From Thunnus maccoyii (lineage: Eukaryota; Chordata; Actinopteri; Scombriformes; Scombridae), in assembly GCF_910596095.1 (NCBI RefSeq), contig NC_056551.1:3646501-3710500 (forward strand): DNA of 64,000 bases. Direction: 5' to 3'. A program made the translations under genes and the position numbers. Below the pieces are notes generated by a model that was given only the letters and a program-made list of their open reading frames with translations, was not told where the DNA came from and ran no database searches. The stretch's first letter is position 1. Every line of letters starts with the position of its first letter. Of the stretch, positions 54,401-64,000 are shown piece after piece.

Positions 54401-57400
54401 AAACAGACCAACAGTATCATTCATAGAACCACGCTGCATGACTGAATAACGTTCATCACAGTTTCCCAGGGTCCAAGATGACGTCTTCAGATGTCTTGTT
54501 GTGTCAGACCAAAGTTCCAAAACCCAAAGATACTCAGTTTACAATGATATAAAACAAAGACAGGCAGAAAATCTTCCCATAGGAGAAGCTGGAACCAGAC
54601 AATGTTTGACATTTTTGCTTGAAAAATGAGTAAAGCGATTATTTCATAATCTTTCCGTTGTAGCAGTAAACCAAACACATCACTCATTTACTGTTTCTCC
54701 TCCCTTTGGATACGCAAGAAGCTGAGACACATAATTTAGTAAAGTTCCCTCAAAATCTGCTCAGCTCTGTTTCAAGTATCAAAGGAGACCGAATAAAATC
54801 AGAAGATAACGGAAATCATCACCCTGTAATAATTATCCTTACATATAGAGGATAATCTAAAATATATATATCACACAGACTCCCACTTGCTGACATGAAG
54901 GTTAATAGTACAGAGTGCAGAGAATTACTCATCATCTAAGAGTGTCAGTAGGCCGATAATCATTTCATGTGCAGTGCTCCAGTTTAATACTTGCTCTATT
55001 TTAATTTCAGTCAAAGTACTCGACAGTGTTAGAGAATTAGTTTACTTCCCAGCCCGCTCTTTAACAGACAAGTGCCTTTACACCATAAAATCATTATTTA
55101 TTAAGTTTATAATTGGTAGGTTTCTTATGTGTGTGTGTATTAGTCTATAGTTCACATCATGCCCTTTTTGTTTGTTAATGCTATTAAATCGTGTTAACAA
55201 AAATTCTCTTTATCTTTGTCAATATCCATGATTAGTATTGCACTGGACTTGCAAGAGACAAAATCAGTGCAGAAGATATCCTGACATTTAGTCCCTAGAA
55301 TGGGTCAGTCTCCATAAACGCTTGATCCTACAATGCCCACAATGCAATTTGATACCGTCTTTCATTAGACTCTTGCTGCATGGAAACATCTTTTAAGCTC
55401 CTCAACCCCAGTTTGTAACGTAGGTGTTCTGCTATGAATTTGTACTTTCCAATCCCAAGCCAAGAGAACCAATGATGTCCTACCTGTGATGTCATTTTCA
55501 CAGACTTAAAAATATCTCCTTGAAAAGGCCACTGAAGACATCATATATAACTGTTTTCACAGACTGAGCACCACTAATCCTGACAGGTAAACTTGAATTG
55601 TAGTCACATTAAAATTTAATAGTGATTGTAAAATATATATGTGTGTGTGTGTTGTGTGTTTCAGCTCCAGCAGGGTATCGGCAGGCCCAGTGTGTATCAT
55701 GCAGTGGTGGTAATCTTCTTGGAGTTCTTCGCCTGGGGTCTGCTCACCACGCCCATGCTCACCGTGAGTAACAGTGTGTGGTGGAGGGAAGATGGTGGTC
55801 ACATGTTTGCATCAACATCGGAGCATCTGATTGCGTTCGCAAAGAGCGGGACCTGCTCCCATTTGGGGAAGGCCGCACACTAGACGACTAGAAGTTTTCA
55901 AGATTCGTCACATCATGTCGGCAGTGTCAGTATAGAGACTCATCAGCACCTCACTGCGACGGCATCACTGTCCCGTGTAATTAATATCCTGTTCACCCGA
56001 TCAGCGTCTGGAACGCTCTGTCTACTTTTTGCTTAAAAGTAGGTCTTAGTATGAACCTCATTAATTGACTTTGTAAATTCTGACTGACCATTTTCTGTAG
56101 CAGTAAGGATGTAAATCTGTCATGTACTGAAAGCTTAAATTCTTCTTGACCACCTCAGATGGTGAAAATTCAAGTATTATACACTGTACTTGGTGGTCAG
56201 TCAGAATTCACAGGACTGTAGTTACATTTGTAACTTTAGTTTGAAACAAAATCGGAGATCAAAAGTGTGAGATGGACGATAGTTGGGTCGCAGTTACATG
56301 CAAGTGAAATACAAGCCGTTACGCTTCAGCTGTAGACAGGCACACTGATTAAAACTGAGATGGATGTCGGAAAAAAACATGGCTGAAACGTGTCCAGTGT
56401 AGACACTGGCTAAGACAGATTCAATCTTGTGGAACAAGATACATGATGTGAATTTTCTGGAGCAAGATACACAGTTTGAATGTTGTGGAGATTCAAACCT
56501 GACACGCCAGATGGTTTGTTACACAGAACCATCTGAGAAGTCAGCCTTGGAAACTGCTTGGAAAAGGGCAGGCAAAAAATACTTGGGAGGTGATTGGATG
56601 AACCATCTGTCAATCACCATATATCACTTTTTCACAGCTGCCTCACAGCTGGATTTGCAAGATCACGCATGAATAGGACACTGATTGGTCCAAACAACTG
56701 GAGGTTCGGACACAAGCACATAACTTGAAGTCAGACAGGATTCTTGCGTGATCTTGAAATGTTGCGATCTCGCCAATCCAGCTGCCTCGCAAGGTAGTGG
56801 AGCAAGATACATGTTTTAAATCTTGTGGAACAACATACACAGTCTGAATCTTGTTTAGCAAGATATGTGATTTGAATCTTATGGAACGAGATAAATAGAT
56901 TGTATCTTGTGAAGCAAGAAACAAAGTTTTTATCTTTCTCCACAAACCATGAATCTTGGCACTATGTTCCTCCATAATGGTGAAAACCAGTGGTTGTTGG
57001 CAGTGTTTTGCTGAGACTGTGACGTTGTTTAGGTCTTAGTAATGTTTTTGTTGTATCTCTCCTTTTAGGTTTTACATGAAACGTTTCCCCAGCACACTTT
57101 CCTGATGAATGGACTCATTCAGGGTGTGAAGGTAAGAACTTCAATCACTGTTGCAGACACAAAGATTAGCATAAGCAAGGGTAGTGTTTGTTGTCACTAA
57201 CCGACTCCATCTCTTCCTGTCAAGGGTCTACTGTCATTCATGTCTGCTCCTCTGATTGGTGCGCTGTCAGACGTGTGGGGCAGGCGGTCCTTCCTATTAG
57301 TCACCGTGTTTTTCACCTGCGCCCCAATCCCTCTGATGAGGCTCAGCCCCTGGTAGGACTCATTGTTTTCTTTTGGCACATAATATTAATGTAATACAAG

Positions 57401-60400
57401 TCCATCAAGCAAGTTCTACAAAGCTTGACAGAAACAGAATCTGAAGCTTCTGAAGAATTAGATAATAATGTATCAGCCTGTGACCAAATTGTTACCAAGA
57501 TTTGTACTTAGCGGGACATTTTAACAGTTGAAAAATAAACTTGTCAGTGCCGTCTGGTGGACAAACTATGTAATGGTGAAACTGTTACATATCTTTGGTA
57601 TTTCTGTAGTACAGTTTCTTGTCAGTTCACCGGCTTACATACACACCGATGCAGATATATCTGCGATAATAAGAGTTTTTCCTCACACCTGCTCATCCTC
57701 CAGGTGGTACTTCGCCATGATCTCCATGTCTGGAGCTTTCTCTGTCACCTTCTCGGTCATCTTCGCCTACGTTGCCGATGTGACGGATGAAAGAGAGAGG
57801 AGTACAGCCTACGGTCTGGTAAGGGCTCATGTTTGATGTGTTGTCCCTGAATTCAAACTACATATATACATCCAAAAATATATATACATATGTACAAGAG
57901 ACAATTAGAATGATAAGATATGTTGTCATATGAATAGGTATACGTTTTTCTGTTAATCGTCTACTGTCTGTAAACTTGTGACAGTGAAGTAATTTAACAA
58001 AACTGAGCAGAAACAAATGTAGTTTGTGTTTGCAGGCACTGAAAAACACTGAAAGGTTGAACGTTCTTACAGAGGGCGTCTGTAAAGTATCTCAAAGGAC
58101 TCATGAAGGCAATGACATAAACATAACAATGACCTCATACCATCAGACCGACGGGAGGGTAGACGATGGTGTTGAATAACTGACACTGAATCTGCCATCT
58201 CAGAGCAGAAACTGACACGCCAGCTTTATCAGAGTACAGACATCCCCCCCTGAAAAACAACCTTCATGTTTGTCTTTCTAAAATTAGTACACACAAGTGT
58301 TACCTGCTGATGTAAATGGGGGATGACGCTAAAGAAGGATCTCCAACATTGACTGATAGGGAAAAATTCTCCACGCTCAGGGTTCTCCATCCTCTAAAAC
58401 TCATCCCTCCTGTCCTCTAAACCCTCCAGGTGTCGGCTACCTTCGCGGCCAGCCTGGTGACGAGTCCGGCCATCGGGGCTTACCTGTCGGCCTGGTATGG
58501 AGACAACCTGGTGGTTCTGGTGGCCACGCTGATCGCTCTGGCCGACATCTGCTTCATCCTGCTTGCCGTGCCCGAGTCTCTGCCGGACAAGATGAGGCTC
58601 AACACCTGGGGGGCGCCTATATCCTGGGAGCAGGCAGACCCTTTCGCTGTCAGTAACAAATAATAAACAGCACAGTATCTGATTGGTTGGTTGTATGATT
58701 ATGAACTCATAGCAGATTGATCTGTTTTGTTTTGTAGTTGCATGAAGTCTTTTCTCAATGATTTGATTCTCTTCTCTGTTTTTGGACACAGTATGTAGAG
58801 TGGAGACCTGGGCGAAGGCATCTCAGTGTTCCTCAACACAGTAACATTATTTTGATAATTTAATGATGCATGGGGATTACAGTGTGTATGGAAGCCTGTT
58901 ATTGCTAGCCTAAGCTAATAATAAAATACTATAAGGATACAGATCAGATGCATTGTAACATGCCCCTTTGAGTCTCAGGTGTTAATCGGAGACTAACTGA
59001 TCGTCTGACCGCGCCGGTGTTGTATTTCCTGCCTCTCTGTCCCTCTCTCTGTCTGTCTCTCTCTCCTCCAGTCTCTGAGGAAGGTGGGTCAGGACTCGAC
59101 GGTCTTGCTGATATGTATCACTGTGTTCCTGTCTTACCTGCCGGAGGCCGGACAGTACTCCAGCTTCTTCCTCTACCTGAGACAGGTGAGATAACGCTGC
59201 TGCTCCCCGCGGAGCTTCCATACAAATACTAGCATTTCTATCAATACTAACGTTATTACTGCTAATATTACTACGACTGCTGTTTAAAGCCACTGTGTGT
59301 AGAAATGTGTGATCTCACACAGGACATTAAAAAATAGTTGACATTTTTTTCATTAGGGCTGCAACTAAGGATTAGTTTCCTCAGCGATTCATCTTCAGAT
59401 GATTTTGTCGATTCACTGTTTTGTCTGTATATTGTCAAAAATTGTAAATCCACAGTTTTTTAAAGCCCAATGAGACGTCTTCAAATTACTTGTTTTGTCT
59501 GATCAACAGTCCAAAACCCAAAGATAATAAGTTTACTATCATATATGACAAAGAAAAGCAGCAAATGCCAACAAGTGAGAAGCTGGAACTACAGAAAATC
59601 TCTTATGTCTAAGAGATTTCAAACATTTGATTTTTCCGAAGCTTTTAATAATCATTTTATTGCCTCATATGATCTGTTTAAAAACAACCCAACAGCACAA
59701 GACTGTAACCAGATCTCTTTTATTGAGTTAAAGCTTGTTGTAAACTCCAAAAATACAAATGTACGCATTTCACAAGACAACAAACCTTTGATGTTTCTAC
59801 TCCACTCCCTACTCTTAATGGAAATCTAATAGATACACTACGTAGGAATCAGGACACAAAGTCCTCTGAGAGACTTAAAAGTTAATGTTTTGTTTTGATG
59901 TTGGACAGAGATACTTAAGAAGATTGTACCCGTTAAACAACATCATGTTGTCTTTGATATGCTTTAAATATACTGTATATTAAAATGACAAAAGTATGTT
60001 TAACGCTATGTTCTTTTAAGTTGTGCTCATGAAATGTGTCAATTTATCATTAACACCTGCAGTAATAATCATAATAATATCTCTTTCTGTCCCTCCAGGT
60101 GATAAATTTCTCCTCCACAACCATCGCTGTGTTTATTGGAGTGGTGGGCATTCTGTCCATTGTAGCACAGGTAACACACACCTACACATATATTTACACA
60201 TAAGCACCATTTACACTTGTCATGTCGATTGTTTCATATTCAGATTAAATCAAGATGTGATTTAATACAGTTTAATTTGTTATTAGTCACATATACTGTG
60301 TATGTCTCAGTTAGCCGGATCACAAATCTGATCGTATGTGTCTTGGGTTTCCTGCACCACATGCTGGTCTGGGTCGGCTGCACTCCAGCTCACCTGAAGC

Positions 60401-62711
60401 TGTTGTGCGCTTCAGAAGTTTACTTATAATAACAGTTTAGCTAGCCAGCATACAGCTATTTAAATTTACACAAACACATGGATGACTTGTCTCCATTAGA
60501 GAAGAATATACAGAAAGTATATTAAATCACATCTGGATTTTATCTGGATATGACTAGTGTAAATGTGGCCAGAGACACCAATAATCAAATGTGTTCACAC
60601 TAGCACAACTGCTACTATTACTACTTATTATAGAGATACATTGTAATGATTTTTTGTGGGAGTACAAGGTTATAACAATTTTTAAATTCCCTTCTTCTCT
60701 TTTGTTGTCTTCTCAGACCCTCTTCCTCACTCTGCTGATGAGGACTCTGGGTAATAAAAACACTGTTCTGTTGGGTTTGGGCTTCCAGATCCTTCAGCTG
60801 GCCTGGTATGGCTTCGGATCAGAGCCATGGTGAGATCTGTGTGTGTGTATGTGTGTGTGTGTGTGTGTTTTCTGTGACAGCAGCAGGGGGCACATCCTAC
60901 ACTCCTGCTACCAACTGCCTACAATCCAATCAGCGGCTTGTTACTGTATACTAGAGTGTGATGCTTTGCACCTATATCTCATCATGCAGCCAAGTAAAAT
61001 GTGTTGTAGCTTAAAATAGAGGGAATGGTTAGCAATACGGCTCAATTAATATAGCTAACTAATATCATAAACATTGTTGATTCGTCCAGACCAGGTAATG
61101 AAACTTTGAAGCTGATGCTGGTGAAGAGCTATAATTCAGGGAAGTTCGTTTGCAATTTTTATTTGATAAGAGACTTCAGTTATTAATTGACCCTTCACCA
61201 ACCCACACGCCAGTTCACACTAATAACGAGGGCAGATTTACCACTCAAAATTCAAGGTGAAACAATGGGTCAGAAGTAGACAGAAGCAGCTTCTCAATTC
61301 AAGCCAGCGATTCTGCCGGCTGAAATTTTGATATTTTTGTGCTGACTTAAAGGGGTGTCTAAAATATGTACTTGATGGGAACATACACAGTATTATGCTA
61401 AAAGACTGTGGCAAAACCTCTGTCCCATACAAAAATTCAGCATCCTTCCCAGTTGATGATCCATGTAGAAGACATGGAAATAAAGGTGCAGCACTGTTCT
61501 CATATCAGTCTAGAGCTAGTTAGTCCTTGTATGATAAGGAAAAATGTAAAATCAGATTATTTTGTTCTAATATAAGCTTGTTTAGCTGCTTAGCATCACA
61601 TACTTCTTTATATTTTCAAACAGTGTTTTCACTTTTAATGTTACAAGAGAGAAGACTTTTACAATGAGGACTAACTGATGTGTTTGGAAAATGTAATGCT
61701 ATCTCTGGTAAGGTTAGCAGGAGTTGCTGGAGTGTAAACAGCCCTGCATTAGCTACATTAGGTTAGCTTAAACTCTGATAGCATGTAGGACTAGATACCA
61801 CACGGTGATGTACTAGTCGTGAACAGGGATTTTTTTAACATAACCTGTAACACCATAAATTAATATAGTTAGTTAATGATATACTGTATTTACTCTTGGC
61901 ATTGGAACATTTGGTTACTACTGTTAGCTGGACATGCTAACAATTGTAGCTTATGTTAGAGCAGATAATTACACTATTTCATCCATTCCTCACACATTTG
62001 CTGTTGATTTTTTGGTTTGGAAAGGTTAAAAAAAAGACACTGCAAACTGTTAATACTTACTTACTTTTAAGTATCTCTCTTACTACAGCAAGCAGAGCTT
62101 GACAGGCCTCCTGTGCCTAGTTACAGTTGCTAAGCTATGATTGGACAGTTGCTGTTTGTGGGAGGGGTTTAGCGAATGGTTAATTGATTGGTTATTATCG
62201 AGGTCATAGTGGGTGTTGGTGGTATACTGGGTTGCATTATATTGAATGGTGTTCCTAATATTTTGTCCGCTCCATTAACATATATGAGGGGGGCAAAATA
62301 TTAGGAACACTTTTCAATATAATGCATCCCACTACACCATCACCCACTATGACCTCAATAATAAACATAAAGTAGAATTATCACCTTTCTGACAATGTCA
62401 AAAACAAAAACTGAAAATGTATAAGCTTTATAAATGTAGAATTTATGGCAGAGCTGTTGTATTGGATTGTATTAGATTGCACAGGTGTATCTAATGAAGT
62501 GGCCGGTGAGTGTATGTTCCATTAATAAATACTTTAAGTGAATACAACTCTAGTCTACATCACTGGCAGCTGCTCATACCTCTGCATCTCTCTGCAGTAA
62601 ACACTGCTTCACAGGAAGCTATTATTAAAATGGTCAGACCGATGTCAGATACTCAGCAAACTGAAAAACAGTATGGATGTTATCACAAAGAAGTCAGATG
62701 TACACACCTTT

Positions 62712-62769
<58 letters not shown>

Positions 62770-63422
62770 ACAGGATGATGTGGGCAGCCGGTGCTGTAGC
62801 AGCAATGTCCTCCATCACCTTCCCAGCAGTCTCTGCTCTGGTGTCACAGTCTGCTGATCCTGATAAACAAGGTGACAAAGAAAATCTCCCCCTCTCCTCT
62901 TTTGTCCTCTCCTCTCCTCTCCTCTCTTCTCCTCTCCTCTCCTCTCTTCTCCTCTCTTCTCTTCTCCTCTCCTCTCCTTTCCTCTATTCTTCTCACCTCT
63001 CCTCTCTCCTCTTCTGTCCCTCAGATCAATAGGTCATTGTGTTATTATTGATTTTTTTTCTGATGGAAGTTTGTTTTACTAAACCAGGCAGTGAAATCAA
63101 TCCACTGCCAGCTCTGCCAGCTAAATATATGAGCAGATACAGTATTCACTGTGTCAGCAACAACATACAATGAGCCAACCACACTATACTCAACATACTG
63201 ATGACCCCCCCCCTCCCCCCCACTAGATGAGTTGACCTTAGTGTCTCTTCCTCTGCAGGTGTGGTCCAGGGAATGATAACAGGAATCAGAGGTCTGTGTA
63301 ACGGTCTGGGTCCAGCTCTGTACGGATTCGTCTTCTTCCTCTTCAACGTCGAGCTCAACACCATGGACCCCATCCAAGGAGACTTCAACATCGACCCCCT
63401 GCCTCTGCACAGTCCCACTGAG
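51411..63422 (+). CDS. mfsd14b: MFSD14 / hippocampus-abundant-transcript transporter, 3'-truncated by window
   Basis: Orphan major facilitator transporter, predicted 12 membrane helices. Exons: 51411-51485, 55665-55763, 57069-57131, 57225-57352, 57704-57818, 58430-58648, 59072-59185, 60099-60170, 60717-60829, 62774-62871, 63259-63422; they join in frame into 420 codons. Family members are about 490-506 aa, so the C-terminus lies beyond the window. Visible: GRPSVYHAVVVIFLEFFAWG in helix 1; MFS motif GALSDVWGRRS between helices 2 and 3; FAYVADVTDERERSTAYGL; VPESLPDKMR; LSYLPEAGQYSSFFLYLRQ; GLGFQILQLAWYGFGSEPWM; GITFP-type SSITFPAVSALVS; and GMITGIRGLCNGLGPALYGF. LTTPMLT, ERSTAYGL and ILSIVAQ resemble human MFSD14B, while KKIIMKDG near the N-terminus and GSEPW resemble MFSD14A; linkage to SPIN1 and DNAJC25 favours B. 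The family is certain, the A/B assignment is not. Confidence 0.92.
51491..55664 (+). other. mfsd14 intron 1 with dispersed repeats
   Basis: The 4.2-kb intron carries no exon but several repeat copies: reverse copies of the GGGCTGCAACTAA family at about 52240-52450 and 52545-52833, a short fragment at about 53730-53800, and the interrupted copy at 54195-54665. Confidence 0.6.
54195..54665 (+). repeat. GGGCTGCAACTAA-type repeat split by a second repeat
   Basis: The 5' part (AGGCTGCAACTAATGGTTAT, 54195-54295) and the 3' part (CAAGATGACGTCTTCAGATG to GCGATTATTTCATAATC, 54460-54665) match one dispersed family. Between them, 54290-54425 is a piece of the GCTAACATG-type repeat (ACATGCTCACAGTGACAATA, ATGGCAGTCCATCCAAATAG). 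Confidence 0.65.
56417..56945. repeat. 28-bp minisatellite in two blocks
   Basis: Units of the form AATCTTGTGGAACAAGATAC plus ACA-GTTTG are exactly 28 bp. About 2.5 units lie at 56423-56490 and about five at 56795-56945. The blocks are parted by a 304-bp insertion. The short - strand frames here are read-throughs of the unit. Confidence 0.85.
56491..56794. mobile_element. 304-bp insertion with near-perfect 8-bp duplication
   Basis: It interrupts the minisatellite unit after TTGTGGAG (56483-56490), and the array resumes with TAGTGGAG (56795-56802), 7 of 8 matching: a likely target duplication. The ends show a weak inverted match (CACGCCAGATGG against GCGAGGCAGCTGG). There is no coding capacity. 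Confidence 0.68.
59354..59600 (+). repeat. GGGCTGCAACTAA-type teleost repeat
   Basis: Starts AGGGCTGCAACTAAGGATTA and runs through CCAATGAGACGTCTTCAAAT, CAAAACCCAAAGATAATAAG and AGTGAGAAGCTGGAAC, the typical order of this high-copy family. Confidence 0.75.
60837..60868 (+). repeat. (TG)n microsatellite at a 5' splice site
   Basis: Begins within a few bases of the donor TG|GTGAGA of the mfsd14 exon ending at 60829. Confidence 0.85.
62200..62514. mobile_element. Element with long internal hairpin
   Basis: Arms 62200-62270 and 62290-62356 are inverted copies of about 68-70 bp (GGTCATAGTGGGTGTTGGTG pairing with CACCATCACCCACTATGACC; GTTCCTAATATTTTG pairing with CAAAATATTAGGAAC), with a loop of about 20 bp. 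The right part ends CACAGGTGTATCTAATGAAG then TGGCCGGTGAGTGTA, an ending I recognise from a common teleost DNA-transposon family. Non-coding. Confidence 0.75.
62715..62767 (+). repeat. (TG)26 microsatellite at a 3' splice site
   Basis: Directly followed by TTAACAG and the mfsd14 exon at 62774. Confidence 0.93.
62884..63020 (+). repeat. CTCTTC-type polypyrimidine tract
   Basis: About 135 bp almost purely C and T, made of TCCTC/TCTTC units, starting 12 bp after the donor of the mfsd14 exon ending at 62871. A mirror-like pyrimidine tract of this kind can form triplex (H-) DNA. Confidence 0.85.
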
Positions 63423-64000
63423 GTATGATATATGCTCAAATACACCTCATTCCTTTTTAGGAATTTATTACCCAACAAGTGGAGTAGTTGTTGAAAACCC
63501 TCAATCTCAGATTTTTTATCTTTGACCTGATGATGGCGCTAAATGAAAAGACAGTCACCAAAGTGATAATTCTTCATCTGTAATATTCAACATGAGAAAC
63601 ATTTACTCAGGAATGAAACAGGATCAGGTGTGAAACTGTCTGGATTGACAGCAAGGTTGGAACAAGCCAAAAAAAAATCTGGGAGAAAATTTCAGTTTCA
63701 CGTCTCTCTCACTTCCTCTTCATAAACTGAACCTGCAGTTTAGTGCTGAAATGTTGAGTTGATCAATCGGTTAGTTGGTCAGAAAATGTATCTACAACAT
63801 CTTTGATAACAACAATGTTTTATATCATTGTGAGTTGAATATCTTTGGGTTTAGGACTGTTATTTGAAGATGTTGGCGTCTGGGAATTTGTGATGAGCAT
63901 TTTTCACAATATTGTTTAATTTTTCTATTTCTATTCTATATATTTCAGTTTCATTTCATTTTTAAATTGTGGACATGTTTTAGTTAGTTGAGCTCCAGAT
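63423..64000 (+). other. Start of the last visible mfsd14 intron
   Basis: Opens with GTATGA. About 63700-63970 is a reverse copy of the GGGCTGCAACTAA-type repeat (TTGAATATCTTTGGGTTTAG, TGGGAATTTGTGATGAGCAT). No further exon is visible before the window ends. Confidence 0.55.

Noticed and set aside
62645..63032. Open frames rich in His-Thr or Val-Cys and Leu-Ser repeats
   Set aside because: Read-through of the (TG)n and CTCTTC tracts around a real mfsd14 exon.

Overview
The window looks like nuclear DNA of a teleost fish, probably a percomorph. Genes are split into small exons with GT-AG introns, the intergenic DNA is AT-rich, CA/TG microsatellites are frequent, and there are many copies of repeat families that I recognise as teleost-typical (inferred from memory, not from a search). 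There are no operons, ribosome binding sites or CRISPR arrays.

Four protein-coding genes can be reconstructed exon by exon. (1) dnajc25, + strand, 6433-13300: five coding exons, 366 aa, a membrane J-domain co-chaperone. (2) A spindlin (spin1), - strand, 24410 down to 21750: five coding exons holding all three Spin/Tudor-like repeats. The short N-terminal coding exon was not found, and a GC-rich candidate first exon lies at 33.2-33.7 kb. (3) A RABEPK-like kelch gene, - strand, 47150 down to 36854: 18 coding exons that join with no frame error into 507 aa, six kelch blades followed by a long coiled coil. (4) An mfsd14 (HIAT1-type) major facilitator transporter, + strand, from 51411 and running off the right edge: 11 coding exons, 420 codons, with roughly the last 80-90 codons missing.

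Left flank (1-6.3 kb): no intact gene. It contains two decayed GIMAP/AIG1-type GTPase remnants in tandem, followed by a tandemly duplicated promoter-like cassette, which suggests the edge of a former immune-GTPase cluster.

The rest is introns and intergenic DNA full of non-autonomous transposons. Several form datable nests: a hAT-like element with an exact 8-bp target duplication inside another inverted-repeat element (45.6-46.6 kb); a short inverted-repeat element inside a larger one beside the spindlin 3' end (19.5-20.6 kb); a 5'-truncated L2/CR1-like LINE inside an inverted-repeat element (44.0-45.3 kb); and a 304-bp insertion splitting a 28-bp minisatellite (56.4-56.9 kb).

A pattern shared by three of the genes is (TG)n microsatellites placed at the polypyrimidine-tract position of 3' splice sites. 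The four genes have no obvious shared pathway. SPIN1, DNAJC25 and MFSD14B are all on human chromosome 9q, so the block looks like conserved vertebrate synteny. I found no convincing new multi-gene system; the most interesting material is the transposon nesting, the splice-site microsatellites, the GIMAP remnants and the kelch plus coiled-coil gene.
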